Shown here in pieces: positions 23,496 through 35,051 of a stretch of DNA of 64,000 nt. The notes under the pieces are model-generated. The model was not told where the DNA came from. It saw only the letters and a program-made list of their open reading frames with translations, and ran no database searches. The stretch comes from Rheum nobile (Eukaryota; Streptophyta; Magnoliopsida; Caryophyllales; Polygonaceae). The stretch covers positions 12,904,501-12,968,500 of the forward strand of contig WOAB01000568.1 in the NCBI GenBank assembly GCA_027886185.1, given 5' to 3'. The translations under genes and the position numbers were made by a program. Each line of letters opens with the position of its first letter. The first letter of the stretch is position 1.

Positions 23496-25418
23496 GTAAT
23501 GTAATATATACAGCATCATCAATAAAATATCGCTACTAGGCGATTGCTTGTACAAATTTCATTCTTTTTGCCTTATGCTGAGTTCAAGGATGATGGGTGA
23601 GATCCCTCAAGTCTAGGATTGGTGATGTGTTCTTGCCTCCGATGACAAGCCAATTGTCAAAAGGTGGCGCCTTGGGATCTAGTCTTGGGTGAGAAGTCAC
23701 GTTGAACGTCACAGTAGTGAAGAAGATGGCGAACACGTTGATGAACGCGATGATGAACGTGGTGGTGAACACGGTGGTGGTGCGGTGGTGAACGCGGTGG
23801 AAGCAGTTGTTGGGGCGAAAGGATAGCATTGGCGGAAGCGATTTGATGAGGGATAGATGACTTAAAGAGACAAATCGTTAGTGTCGTAGCGTCGACTGTG
23901 GTTGTTGTAGCGTCGACTACGGGTGTCGTAGCATCAACTACGGTTGAAGGGAGATACAAAGGAAGACTGGCTTAAAGGTTCAAGCGTTTGCCGTAGCGTC
24001 GGCGGCGGAGTGAAGGGGATGCGGAGATAGAGGGTTTTGACGTCTGATCAAGGGAAGGAGGATAAACACTCGACTTGAAACCTTGAATTAAATTGAACGT
24101 AAGGAAATAACAATAACAAAATATCACCATCAATTAAATTGAACGTAATGTAATATATACAACACCATCAATAAAATATCACCACTAGGCGATTGCTTGT
24201 ACAAATTTCATTCTTTTTGCCTTATGCTGAGTTCAAGGATGATGGGTGAGATCCCTCAAGTCTAGGATTGGTGATGTGTTCTTGCCTCCGATGACAAGTC
24301 AATTGTCAAAAGGTGGCGCCTTGGGATCTAGTCTTGGGTGAGAAGTCACGTTGAACGTCACAGTAGTGAAGAAGATGGCAAACACGTTGATGAACGCGAT
24401 GATGAACGTGGTGGTGAACATGGTGGTGGTGCGGTGGTGAACGCGGTGGAAGTGGTTGTTGGGGCGAAAGGATAGCATTGGCGGAAGCGATTTGATGAGG
24501 GATAGATGACTTGAAGAGACAAGTCGTTGGTGTCGTAGCATTGACTGTGGTTGTTGTAGCGTCGACTACGGGTGTCGTAGCATCGACTACGGTTGAAGGG
24601 AGATACGAAGGAAGACTGGCTTAAAGGTTCAAGCGTTTGCCGTCGCGTCGGCGGCGGAGTGAAGGGGATGCGGAGATAGAGGGTTTTGACGTCTGATCAA
24701 GGGAAGGAGGATAAACACTCGACTTGAAACCTTGAATTAAATTGAACGTAAGGAAATAACAATAACAAAATATCACCATCAATTAAATTGAACGTAATGT
24801 AATATATACAACACCATCAATAAAATATCGCCACTAGGCGATTGCTTGTACAAATTTCATTCTTTTTGCCTTACGCTGAGTTCAAGGATGATGGGTGAGA
24901 TCCCTCAAGTCTAGGCTTGGTGATGTGTTCTTGCCTCCGATGACAAGCCAATTGTCAAAAGGTGGTGCCTTGGGATCTAGTCTTGGGTGAGAAGTCACGT
25001 TGAACGTCACAGTAGTGAAGAAGATGGCGAACACGTTGATGAATGCGATGATGAACGTGGTGGTGAACACGGTGGTGGTGCGGTGGTGAACGCGGTGGAA
25101 GCGGTTGTTGGGGCGAAAGGATAGCATTGGTGGAAGCGATTTGATGAGGGATAGATGACTTGAAGAGACAAGTCGTTGGTGTCGTAGCGTCGATTGCGGT
25201 TGTTGTAGCGTCGACTGCGGGTGTCGTAGCGTCGACTGCGGTTGAAGGGAGATACGAAGGAAGACTGGCTTAAAGGTTCAAGCGTTTGCCGTAGCGTCGG
25301 CGACGGAGTGAAGGGGATGCGGAGATAGAGGGTTTTGACGTCCGATCAAGGGAAGGAGGATAAACACTCGACTTGAAACCTTGAATTAAATTGAACGTAA
25401 GGAAATAACAATAACAAA
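23496..25418. repeat. Triplicated 649-bp unit across the E1/E5 junction
   Basis: Three head-to-tail copies start at 23496, 24145 and 24794. Each holds about 120 bp of E1 sequence, one partial 58-bp repeat, and about 500 bp of the E5 3' LTR end. Copies 1 and 2 end with a short filler (ATATCACCATC... about 26 bp) absent from copy 3, which continues into the rest of the LTR. Only copy 3 carries CTTGG before the LTR, matching the right-hand duplication at 30798-30802; copies 1 and 2 have ATTGG. Confidence 0.92.
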
Positions 25419-25883
25419 TGAGGGTTTAAATAGCCAAAGAACTCGGCCAAGACCTAATGGGCTTACAAACCGAGACGAACCTATGGGCTAGCCCATGCAA
25501 GCATGCAAAAGGCACAAACCCAAAAATAGAAAAGACTATAAAAGGAAACTATCTAAAATACGCAATAATACCAAATATAGAGAATGTCTCAAAACTATGC
25601 GCTAAAAGGTATTGAATACGAGAATCTTCAGATAGAACGCGATCAACATTGAAGGAGGTTGAGTCGCTTGAAGGAGATCGTGTTCAACATTGAGTCGCTT
25701 GAAGGAAGATGCGTCGAGGCACGCGATCTTTGGTCTTGGGTAGAGACGCTTGAATGAGATCGCAGACTCTGTTCCAGATGCGAGGAGTATGACGAAGATC
25801 ACGGTATTCGTAATGGCTTTTCTGAGCTCACGGTCATGGCTTCTTCCTCGTCTTGGGCCGTCATGGGAGGTAGGGTCACATCA
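24921..25883 (-). mobile_element. E5 3' LTR
   Basis: Plus-strand start TGATGTGTTCTTGCC, end GGGTCACATCA. CCCTCCCCCACTT immediately to the right is the complement of the polypurine tract. TATTTAAA on the minus strand near 25427-25434 is a possible TATA box. Its left ~500 bp were duplicated twice (see the 649-bp unit). Confidence 0.9.
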
Positions 25884-26431
25884 CCCTCCCCCACTTGGCT
25901 GTGAAGCATCCCCGCTTCACCATCGTTGATCTTTTGCTCGACATTCTCGTGCAAGTGCTCCCACGCGAGGTCTCCAGTGTCGAACACGAATCTTGGGCCG
26001 AAGCGTGGCGGATAGGAACCAAACACCCAGTTGATTGTGTGTTGAATGCTATGCAAGGGTGGTAGCGTGTTTGGTGGCTTCGCTGGCAAATCCGCTGTGA
26101 ACTATGCTTGCAACGAGGCTATAGGTTATGGCAAAGGCACGGCGCTGTGGGAGTAGTGCATGCCTGGAGTTGGCACCTTGCTGTTCAAACGGGCAATGAA
26201 GTCCTTGGGTCATGCGAGAAGCACCTGGTGATCACAACATCCCTGCAACGCAGTGTTCGGAGGCGCGACACTCCCCTTGTCTCTGCAACGCGTGTTATCC
26301 TGGGGCGCGTCGTGGTGTGAGACGAGTTATTGCCGCAAGGAAGAATCTCCGGGATCTGAGGTGGGTCGCGGTGGTATTGACATGGTCTTTGCCGCATCCA
26401 ATGTCTTATCTTTATCACGCTCGACCTGATC
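25884..26431 (-). pseudogene. pol: E5 integrase tail remnant and linker
   Basis: Read leftward, the last part encodes GEAGMLHSQVGEGDVTLPPM and continues into the LTR, as in E2 and E7. The rest (about 26090-26431) is an unrecognised linker that in E2 would lie after protease. The sequence jumps from this linker to the integrase tail, so RT, RNase H and the integrase core were removed by one or more deletions. Confidence 0.7.
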
Positions 26432-26884
26432 CTATAAAATCTCATGGGAATTCATTGGTAAGAGAGTCATGCGCTTCCAGTGGTAGGTAAACACATATGT
26501 GTTTAGATACCCATCGTGAAGTACGCAACGATCGAACTGCCATGGACGCCCAAGCAAGAGATGGGTGGCGTCCATTGCAATCACATCACATAAAACAGAA
26601 TCACAGTATTGACCTATGGAAAATGAAATTAAGCATTGGTGAGATACTGTGTTACCTGGACTAGAAGAAATCCATTGGAGGGCATAAGGCTGGGGATGAG
26701 GCGTCGTAGGCAACTTGAAATGTGTCACGACCTTCTCATTGACAATGGTAGCAAATGATCCTCCATCAACTATGACATTCAAGGAAGCTGTGTGGACGAG
26801 AGACCTTGTGTAGAACAAGTTCTCGCGTTGGTCGCGTAAGCTCGCATCCTTGACTGTGAGGAGACGACGCGTCACCAAGCTCAA
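26432..26884 (-). pseudogene. pol: E5 protease region
   Basis: The open frame of 150 residues aligns with E2 and E7 protease. The catalytic loop reads VDGGS (E2 has DGRS), followed by the conserved LLLGRPWQFDR and HDGYLNTYVF. It ends at a stop after HEIL, near where the deletion begins. It is read on the minus strand, directly downstream of the gag part. Confidence 0.82.
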
Positions 26885-29008
26885 TGGTGTGCCCGCTGCA
26901 GAGAAGCGGGTACGCAGTCATAGGCGTCGTCCACCTTTTCGTTTCCCTCCTCGATGGGCTCAAGGGCGCCCTCCTCGTTGTCGCATGACTCGTAGCCGAC
27001 GGCGGCGGTAGAGAACAAGAACTTGCGCATTGGGACAATCCTTTTTGTAGTGGCCTCGTCCACCACATTTGTAACACTCAAGGTCGCGGGCGCGATCAGT
27101 GCCCACTGTGGGCTGTCTGGGCGCAGTCTGGTGCGGTGCGGTGTTTGGCGTCGACGGCTTCGCTTCGGGAGCTTGGCTCGACGCGTCTATGGTAGAGGCA
27201 CTAGGGCGAACATTAGTAGGATTTAAACCACTAGGGTTAGAAGAATACCTTTGTTGGCCACTTGGATAAGTGTAAGACTTCCGGTGAGAGATTTGTGCAT
27301 GAATTTGCATCGCCGTATGTGTGAGGGTGTTCAAATCTTTGATGGGCAAAATCTCGAGTCGATCACGGATGTTGGTGTTTAAGCCACTCAAGAATTTTGT
27401 CCTCAATGTCGATGGTGCAACGGAGATGTTGGCCTTGTAATACATGTCTTCAAGCTTGGAAAAGAACTCGAGTGGAGACATCGACCCTTGGCGAGCCATG
27501 GCTATCTCCATTCGCATTTGATTCCTATAGTCTGGGGGCACGTATTTCTTGGTCATCACGTAGACTAGTTGATGCCATTCTGTGACTCTGGTCATGTGGC
27601 GACGCACGCAGTCATCTTCAAATCTATGCCACCAAACGCGGGCGGCTCCTCAGAAGTTAAGTGTCGCAACGTCGACATGCTCCTCGGGGGGCACTCAACA
27701 ATATCGAAGTGTGTACTCCGTAGCCTGCACCCATTCAAGAAAAACAGAGGGGTTGTATTCACCATAAAAATGCTCGATTTTTACCTTGATTTGGTGTCGT
27801 TGGAATCGAGGCTGGGCAGGTGCTTGGTTGAACGCGTTGTTTGGCGCGGCGTCGTAGAGAGGGTTCTCAAAGGCGCGCACTCCATGTGGTCTATCGCGTC
27901 CAACCTGGCATCTATCGCGTTCTTGGCGATCTTCACGGACGTACTCATCCCTTGGCGCGTAGGCATCATCGCGTTGACGTCTTCGCGGCTGGGCATCGTA
28001 GTTGTCGCGTCGAATGTCTCGTGGCATAACATCGCGGCGCTCGCCGCCAATGTCACGAACGCGTTCTCCTTGGGTCTGGAGACGCGGTGAAGGTATCCAA
28101 TCTGAAGGGCGATCCTGCAATTCTAGTGGATCTCTAAGGGGGGGGGGGTGAAAAAAATTAGGGTTGACCATACCTGAGTCCTCGATCTCTTCGTCGTCAT
28201 ACTTGTCGAAGTCGTCATGGACATTGGGTGTGATCGACGCGTAGCCATCAGATCCGTAATGCGGCGTCCGAACACTTTGGTGCCGAAGGTGATCACATAC
28301 ATCATGGCTCCATGGTTAGGTAGTTGGTGTCCTTAAGTTGGTCTCATCGCGTCGCGTATGCCCACTTGGTCGGCGACTGGGTCTCCTTGGCGTCGCGTCG
28401 GCTGGCTCGACTCGGCGAGGGCGGCCTTCGCGTGGCGCTGAGTCTGGTATGCGTCTCTGGGTTCTCCTAGAGGCATAGCGATCATCAAAGTTGTATGGTT
28501 CAGAATACTCACCTTGAGTGTCCTCAGCGTCGCGGTCGTAGTCGGAGCCGTTGTCGAAGCCAGCGGTTGTGGCTCTGGGCACGTAGCGGTCCACGTGGGA
28601 GACGAAGCCTTGGCGACTTTCGATGACACTCTTCATACGATTGAGTTGTGGTTGATGATGAGATGTCGAAGGCATGATTCCTTTGCCTTTGTCGACTCTT
28701 GTCTTTGATGGACCGACGTCGGTGGCTCGTGGTTGAGCCGACGCGTCCATAGTACTCAGGGAAATAAGATTGGGCACGAGTTGTGCATCGCATTGTTGGG
28801 CTCTCAAAGTTGCGTTCTCTTGTCGAAGGGCTTGGATCTCCCTTTGCTCCTCGGACAACGCGATGAGAGGGTCCTGTTGTGGGGGGTCAACCGGGGGTTG
28901 GTCGTGGGGTAGATCCAACAGTGGTTGATGTGGGTTGGTGTTGTTGACTCTAAGTTGGTTCTCACCGTGTTCAATCGTCATGGTACCTATAACAATATGG
29001 CCAGACAT
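26885..29008 (-). pseudogene. gag: E5 gag (broken)
   Basis: Starts at complement ATG 29008 (MSGHIVIGTM). The N-terminal part has LSEEQREIQALRQENATLRA, a predicted coiled coil. Capsid core with FYGEYNPSVFLEWVQATEYT is near 27700-27760, and WHQLVYVMTKKYVPPDYR starts near 27570. A CCHC knuckle CYKCGGRGHYKKDCPN lies near 27030-27080. Frame changes occur near 28310, at a C/G homopolymer near 28139-28149, and near 27600 and 26960. W and R are intact at the two sites that became stops in E2. Confidence 0.82.
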
Positions 29009-29815
29009 GGGAGTAAAAATGAACCAAAAGACAACGAAGAACAACAACCAAGCAAATCACTAGTCAAGTCACAAAGTTCACGTAGGTAGGGTTAGTTTGG
29101 CTTGCCGTGACAGCGGCTTGGCTTGCACAAGAGATGGTGTATCAAGCAAGTTGCAATCAAACAAACAAGAACAAAGTGAAACCCTAAAACAAACGTAAAC
29201 AAAGCAACCTAATAAGCAAGAAAGTACCCTTTAGGAAACTTGACCTAGACGGCGGAGAGAGATAGAAGATGAGCTTAGACCGAGAGTGGGTTAGGGTTGC
29301 CTTATTTTGGCTTTACCTAACTTTGGGAACTTTTTTTTTGAATATCTTTTTGATATCTTTTTTTTTTTAATATCCAAGATCTTATCTTTTGATCTTTTCG
29401 GATTTGCAAAAGGAAACAAAAATAAAATCGGTCCAAGTAACAAGAATATCACAAGTGTGATCTTAGATATAGGAGAGAGAAGATAAGATTTGATAGATAT
29501 CTTATATAAGGAAATTCGGTTAACTTAACTAAAAAACAAAATCTAGCAAATAAGGAAACTCTATCCACGCCTGAAATAAGGAAATAAAATAATCTAGCAT
29601 GCAAGATAACAAATTACGTAACACACCTAAACATAGGGAACAAGGAAAAAAAAATCGGCCAAGATAGTATCTTGTAGAAACTGAAGGTGTTGCAAAGATG
29701 GAAAATCTGGTTTTTCTCTTCTTCTTTTTTCTCGCGAGATCTTACGAAAGCAAACGATGGGGGTTAGAAAAGAATTGTGAACAAAATGCAAACTTGAGTT
29801 CGTTACTTACAAGAC
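29009..29815 (-). other. E5 untranslated leader
   Basis: AT-rich leader between the gag start and the primer site, similar to the E2 leader; poly-A/T tracts lie near 29330-29370 and 29647-29655. No ORF is supported. Confidence 0.55.
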
Positions 29816-29816
29816 T

Positions 29817-29833
29817 GCTGGGCTCTGATGCTA
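29817..29833 (-). other. E5 primer binding site
   Basis: The complement reads TAGCATCAGAGCCCAGC, close to the initiator-Met type site of E2 (TGGCATCAGAGCCCA). It lies next to the right LTR and confirms minus-strand orientation. Confidence 0.65.
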
Positions 29834-29835
29834 GT

Positions 29836-30797
29836 TGATGTGTTCTTGCCTCCGATGACAAGCCAATTGTCAAAAGGTGGCGCCTTGGGATCTAGTCTTG
29901 GGTGAGAAGTCACGTTGAACATCACAGCAGTGAAGAAGATGGCGAACGCATTGATGAACGCGATGATGAACGTGGTGGTGAACATGGTGGTGGTGCGGTG
30001 GTGAACGCGATGGAAGCGGTTGTTGGGGTGAAAGGATAGCGTTGGCGGAATCGATTTGATGAGGGATAGATGACTTGAAGAGACAAGTCGTTGGTGTCGT
30101 AGTGTCGACTGCGGTTGTCGTAGCGTCGACTGCGGGTGTCGTAGCGTCGACTGCGGTTGAAGGGAGATGCGAAGGAAGACTGGCTTGAAGGTTCAAGCGT
30201 TTGCCGTAGCGTCGGCGGCGGAGTGAAGGGGATGCGAAGATAGAGGGTTTTGACCTCCGATCAAGGGAAGGAGGATAAACACTCGACTTGAAACCTTGAA
30301 TTAAATTGAACGTAAGGAAATAACAATAACAAAGGAAGCTTTAAATAGCCAAAGAACTCGGCCAAGACCTAATGGGCTTGGACTGAGACAAACCTATGGG
30401 CTAGCCCATGCAAGCATGCAAAAGGCACAAACCCAAAAATAGAAAAGACTATAAAAGGAAACTATCTAAAATACGCAATAATACCAAATATACAAAATGT
30501 CTCAAAACTACGCGTTAAAAGGTATTGAATACGAGAATCTTCAGATAGAACGGGATCAGCATTGAAGGAGGTTGAGTCGCTTGAAGAAGATCGCGTTCAT
30601 CATTGAGTCACTTGAAGGAAGACGCGTCGAGGCACGTGATCTTTGGTCTTGGGTAGAGACGCTTGAATGAGATCGCAGACTCTGTTCCAAATGCGAGGAG
30701 TATGACGAAGATTGTGGTCTTCGTACTTGGCTTTTCTGAGCTCACGGGCATGGCTTCTTCCTCGTCATGGGCCGTCATGGGAGGCAGGGTCACATCA
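29836..30797 (-). mobile_element. E5 5' LTR
   Basis: Plus-strand start TGATGTGTTCTTGCC, end GGGTCACATCA. Includes a 21-bp tandem repeat at 30095-30157 built on GTCGTAGCGTCGACTGCGG. Its integrase-tail segment lies near 30700-30797. Confidence 0.9.
30095..30157. repeat. 21-bp tandem repeat in E5 LTR, three units
   Basis: Units start at 30095, 30116 and 30137. Each contains the palindrome GTCGAC in a CpG-rich context. The same repeat, more diverged, is present in the other LTR copies near 23890, 24540 and 25185. Confidence 0.8.
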
Positions 30798-30802
30798 CTT
30801 GG

Positions 30803-31125
30803 GGCTGCCACCGCATCTATTCTCCAAAAGACGGGTGAGATCCCTCAAGTCCACGCTTAGGGCTGCCACCGCGTCCATGCTCAAAAAGACGGGTGAGATC
30901 CCTCAAGTCTAGGCTTGGGGCTATCACCGCGTCTATTCTCCAAAAGACGGGTGAGATCCCTCAAGTCCAGGGTTGGGGCTGCCACCGCGTCCATTCTCAA
31001 AAAGATGGGTGAGATCCCTCAAGTCTAGGCTTGGGGCTGCCACCGCGTCTATGCTCCAAAAGACGGGTGAGATCCCTCAAGTCCAGGCTTGGGGCTGCCA
31101 CCGCGTCCATTCTCAAAAAGACGGA
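30803..31125 (+). repeat. 58-bp tandem repeats of E1, middle block
   Basis: GGGTGAGATCCCTCAAG recurs at 30833, 30891, 30949, 31007 and 31065, exactly 58 bp apart. The array starts left of E5 (one partial unit at 23597), is cut by E5 and E4, and resumes at 37792. Tandem repeats between pol and the 3' LTR are reported for Tat/Ogre-type elements. Confidence 0.92.
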
Positions 31126-32479
31126 TGATCAGTGCTACTTTGTAGTGTTTATCTAGGAGTTGTTACCGGTGTTTTGGGTACCATTTGCAGATGTTTAGAG
31201 CACAATTATGGAGTATGGAGTTGAGGAGAAGAAGTATGATTATGGTGGTTTGGAGAAGCTAAAATGAAGATTTAGAAGACGGAGGAGAAAGCCACCTGAG
31301 AAGACTAGAGAAGATGAAGAAGGAAGAGATGAAGAAGGAGCTGGAAGACCTTTACAGGAAATTTTCCACGGTCGCGGAATTCACCGCCGCGGTCGCGGAA
31401 CATCACGAGACGAAGAGAGCAACAACGCGAAGATCCGCGGTCGCTGAATTCTATAGCCGCGGTCGCGGAAAAGTCGAGAGCAGCGAAGATCAAAATTGTA
31501 TTTTCCGCGGTCGCGGAAATCCCATCATCAGCGCGCGGCGAGGATTTTCTTCCGAAGTTTTACTTTTATTTTATTTCCTTTTATTTTATTTCTTTTATTC
31601 CGATTATTTTATTTCCTTTTAGGTTATGTTTGTTATCTTTAGCTTTAGGTTTGCTAGGTTATTTAACCTAAGTTTCTTGGTAGCCTTTTGGAGAATCTTA
31701 GCATTCAGACTATTATTCAGTATTGTTTTTCCCTTTGAGTTTTTGTTTCAAGACTATGAAGAACTAATCACCCTTTGCTTAGTCCGACGATTGAAGCCTT
31801 CATTTGATATATGATTGTGAGATTATAATTCTATTCCTATTCCTTTGATTATATCTTTTCTCTTGAGCTTATTCCTATTGATTATTATTGATTTGACTGG
31901 ATTGGTCACCTAGTTGATATTAGTAATTATCTATTGCTAGGGTTTGGATATTTCGGGTTAAAATCCCTTATCTTGTGTAGTAAACATGATTTTGTAGGAC
32001 TGGTTGGACTAGTTTATTATGAAAGAGAATTGATTATGTGTTGAATGTTGCGGGTCGTTATGTTGCATGTATCCTGGTTAATTCCTATGCTTCCTGCTGC
32101 TGTTAGATTAAATCTTGAGGGTCTCTTGATTGTTTAATAGTTAGGGTTATTAAGACTGGTTGGACTGATAACTAATTCAGAATAGGGGCAGGAATATTCA
32201 TAAGAAGGGATAGAGATAATCTAGGATCAATCAATCGAATGAATGGTGGATATATGTCCGGCTAAGTACTTTTCCCCAATTGATTACAACCTTCGTTTTA
32301 CTTACTTTGTTTATTTGCAATCAAACAACCAACAAACCCCCCCTTTGTTACTTTGACATACACTTGTGCACTTAGAAGATAACTCATCCCTGTGGGATTC
32401 GACCCTTGCTTGCCTATTCTACTAAGTTAGGTTTTTAAGGATTTACTTTGATTGGGCATCACGACTTTAGCCCCTGTCA
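31126..32479 (+). mobile_element. E4 5' LTR
   Basis: Starts TGATCAGTGC and ends CCCCTGTCA. Near-palindromes of the TTCCGCG/CGCGGAA type start at 31364, 31385, 31433, 31455 and 31503, with a few decayed positions. The spacing is 21, 48, 22 and 48 bp. Confidence 0.92.
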
Positions 32480-32482
32480 AAT

Positions 32483-32500
32483 TGGCGCCGTTGCCGGGGA
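32483..32500 (+). other. E4 primer binding site
   Basis: TGGCGCCGTTGCCGGGGA, three bases after the LTR, is complementary to the 3' end of plant tRNA-Asp, the usual Athila primer. Confidence 0.88.
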
Positions 32501-32560
32501 GGCAAGTTTTGAATTTTCTTTGTGTGCGTTTGTGTGTCAATTTTTGTGTGGACCTATCTT

Positions 32561-35051
32561 ATGGTCCACACCCGTGCTACTAACATTGCATTGTTAGATT
32601 TTGATTCAGAGATTGAGAGAACATATTCCAGAAGTCGTGTAGCAGCCCGTACGCAACTAGAGATGGCTGACGAAGCACCCACGTTGAGGCAGTTGACTGC
32701 CCCAAATCTGCAACAGCAACCGCTGGCTGTGCAGTTCCCTGAGCTGGCAGACGGTGGAAATTTTGAGCTGAAGTCCGGGTTAATCCACTTACTCCTCCAC
32801 TTCCATGGGATGAGTGGAGAAAACCCCTACAAACATCTTTCTGAGTTCCATGCCGTCTGCACCAGCATGAAGCCAAAGGGCGTTACTAAGGACCAGATCA
32901 AGCTGAGGGCCTTTCCTTTCTCTCTAAAGGATGCGGCCAATGATTGGTTCTATTATTTGGCTCCAGGAAGCATAGACACATGGGCTAAAATGACGAAAGC
33001 CTTCCTGGAGAAGTACTTCCCTGCGACAAAGCTCAACAGCCTGAAGAGGAGCATAAGCAACATTGAATAGCAGGCTGCTTAGTCGTTATACGAGTACTAC
33101 GAGAGGTTCAAGAGGCTGACTTCTAGTTGCCCCTACCATGGGTATTCAGACCAAGACCTCGTACTTTATTTGTACGGTGGTCTTCTTGACGACGAGCGTC
33201 GGATGGTGAACGCAACATGTGGAGGAAACATCTTGAACAAGACGTCAGTTGAAGCGTATGAGGTCTTCTTTGAGCTATCTGAGGGCTCAAGACAGTTCAA
33301 TAAGAGGGTGGGCGCCCAAACAGTCAAGGCTGCAGACTCTCAACCCAATGTTTCAATACTTTCTGAGATGGCTGAGATAAAAGAGATGATGAGGAGATGC
33401 ATGATGAAGGGTGGCCAGCAGCAAGTCAAGTCTTGTGGGATATGCTATGATATGATGCATCCAACCGATGCATGTCCCACGCTGTAGGAGCCCACTGCTG
33501 AGGTGAACGCTATTGGAGGATACGGCCCTTCAAGGCCAAGATATGATCCGTACTCCAACACGTACAATCCAGGGTGGAGAGATCACCCAAATTTGAGATA
33601 CGGAAATCAGCAGAGTACTCATCAAGGCCAGGAAAATCAAGAGTATCAACAGAGGCCTCCACAATTCCTATAGCGCCCACAACAATATCAGCAGCCTGGG
33701 GGTGCACACCAACAATTTCGAGCTCCATATGACCAAAGACCTCAAGGCCAAAGCTCCAGTTCATCTATGTCCAGTGACGACATGATCCAGACCCTCACCC
33801 AGAACGTATCGACGTTGGCAAGCACTACAGCCCAACAAATTCAGTCCCTAGCTCAGACTGTTTCAACGTTGGGAAATACCATGGTCCAACAAAATCAAGA
33901 GATGCGGTCAAGTATTCATAACTTGGAGAAGAAAGTGGGGCAAATCTCCATCGCAGTGAGTAAATTGGAGGCCAGGGATTCGGGGAAACTACCATCTCAA
34001 ACGGTAGTAAACCTGAGGGAGAACGTTTGTGCCATGACGCTAAGGAGCGGAGCACAAGTGGACGAAGGTCGAGCTCAACAGAAGGTTTTCCGCGACCGCG
34101 GAGATAAAAGCCGCGATAGCGGATTTGTCTCTGGGGATGAAGAAAAAATCAACGCTTTTCCGCGACCGCGGACAGATTTTTGCGATCGCGGATTAGTTTC
34201 TGCTGAAGAGGAATTACTCGATGATTTCCGCGATCGCGGAGAGGAAGTCCGCGACCGCAGAAAAATCCCTAGAGCCTCTGACGATGTCGAAGTTATACAC
34301 GATGACTATGTGCGCCCCAACTTCCCTCCGATCAGTTCGTTAAAGCCTCCCGCTCCATTTCCCGAGGCGCTGAAGGACACCAGAAGGATGGAGAACGATA
34401 GAGATTTATTTGAGACCTTTAGCAACTGCGAGGTAAATATTCATTTGCTCAAACTTGTCAACAGTATCCCTCGCTATGCCAAATTCTTGAAGGAGCTGTG
34501 CAAAATAAAGAGGAAGAAAGCGGTGAAGGAGAAAAAGAAGATCCAGGTCAGTGAGAATGTTTCCGCTATGCTGCAAAAGCGGTTGCCCAAGAAGCGCAGT
34601 GATCCGGGCATGTTCACTATTCCCTGTAAGATAGGTGGCACCATGTTTGAAAACGCTATGCTGGATTTGGGTGCCTCCATCAATGTGTTGCCTCTCTCGT
34701 TGTACGAGTCTTTAGAGGTCGGGCCATTAGAGAATACAGGGATTGTGATCCAGCTAGCGGACAATTCCTATGTGTATCCAAAAGGAGTGGTGCAGGATGT
34801 GCTGGTGGAAGTTGACAAGTTAATTTTCACTACGGACTTCTTTGTGATGGATACGGGGCAGGATAAAAACGCAGCCCTGTGATGCTAGGAAGGCCATTTA
34901 TGAACACGGTAGGTACCAAGATCGATGTGAGTAGCGGTTCGCTCACAATGGAATTTGACGGGGTGAGGGTCAGATTCAACATCGACGATGCAAAGAGACA
35001 CCCTCCTGATGGAGACCCCAAGTGTTCAATTGAAGTGAGTAACCCAAGTTG
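32561..35051 (+). pseudogene. gag: E4 gag and protease (four TAG stops)
   Basis: One frame from ATG 32561 (MVHTRATN). Capsid region about 32740-33160: LRAFPFSLKDAANDWFYYLAPGS is split here as LRAFPFSLKDAANDW and FYYLAPGS, then FLEKYFPATK and YEYYERFKRL. A Cys/His segment CGICYDMMHPTDACP lies near 33432-33476. Then a Q-rich linker and a stretch with repeated FRDRG/RDRG coding for the GC-rich near-palindromes (34088-34260). Protease has DLGAS (about 34672-34686), normal for Athila. Internal stops 33068, 33080, 33485 and 33671 are all TAG; a frame change near 34878 separates the last part, LGRPFMNT. No RT follows. Confidence 0.87.

Larger units (their letters stand above)
24921..30797 (-). mobile_element. 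E5: CRM-like Ty3/gypsy element on the minus strand, RT and most integrase lost
   Basis: Seen: LTRs 24921-25883 (963 bp) and 29836-30797 (962 bp), perfect target duplication CTTGG at 24916-24920 and 30798-30802, and a primer site and purine tract on the minus strand. It is related to E2 and E7 in gag, protease and LTR start/end but is a distinct subfamily. The interior of under 4 kb keeps gag, zinc knuckle and protease plus a short integrase tail; RT, RNase H and integrase core are missing. It inserted into the 58-bp repeats of E1. Confidence 0.92.

Noticed and set aside
23623..24793. Copies 1 and 2 of the 649-bp unit as separate solo LTR insertions
   Set aside because: They carry flanking E1 sequence in each copy at an exact 649-bp step and lack their own target duplications.
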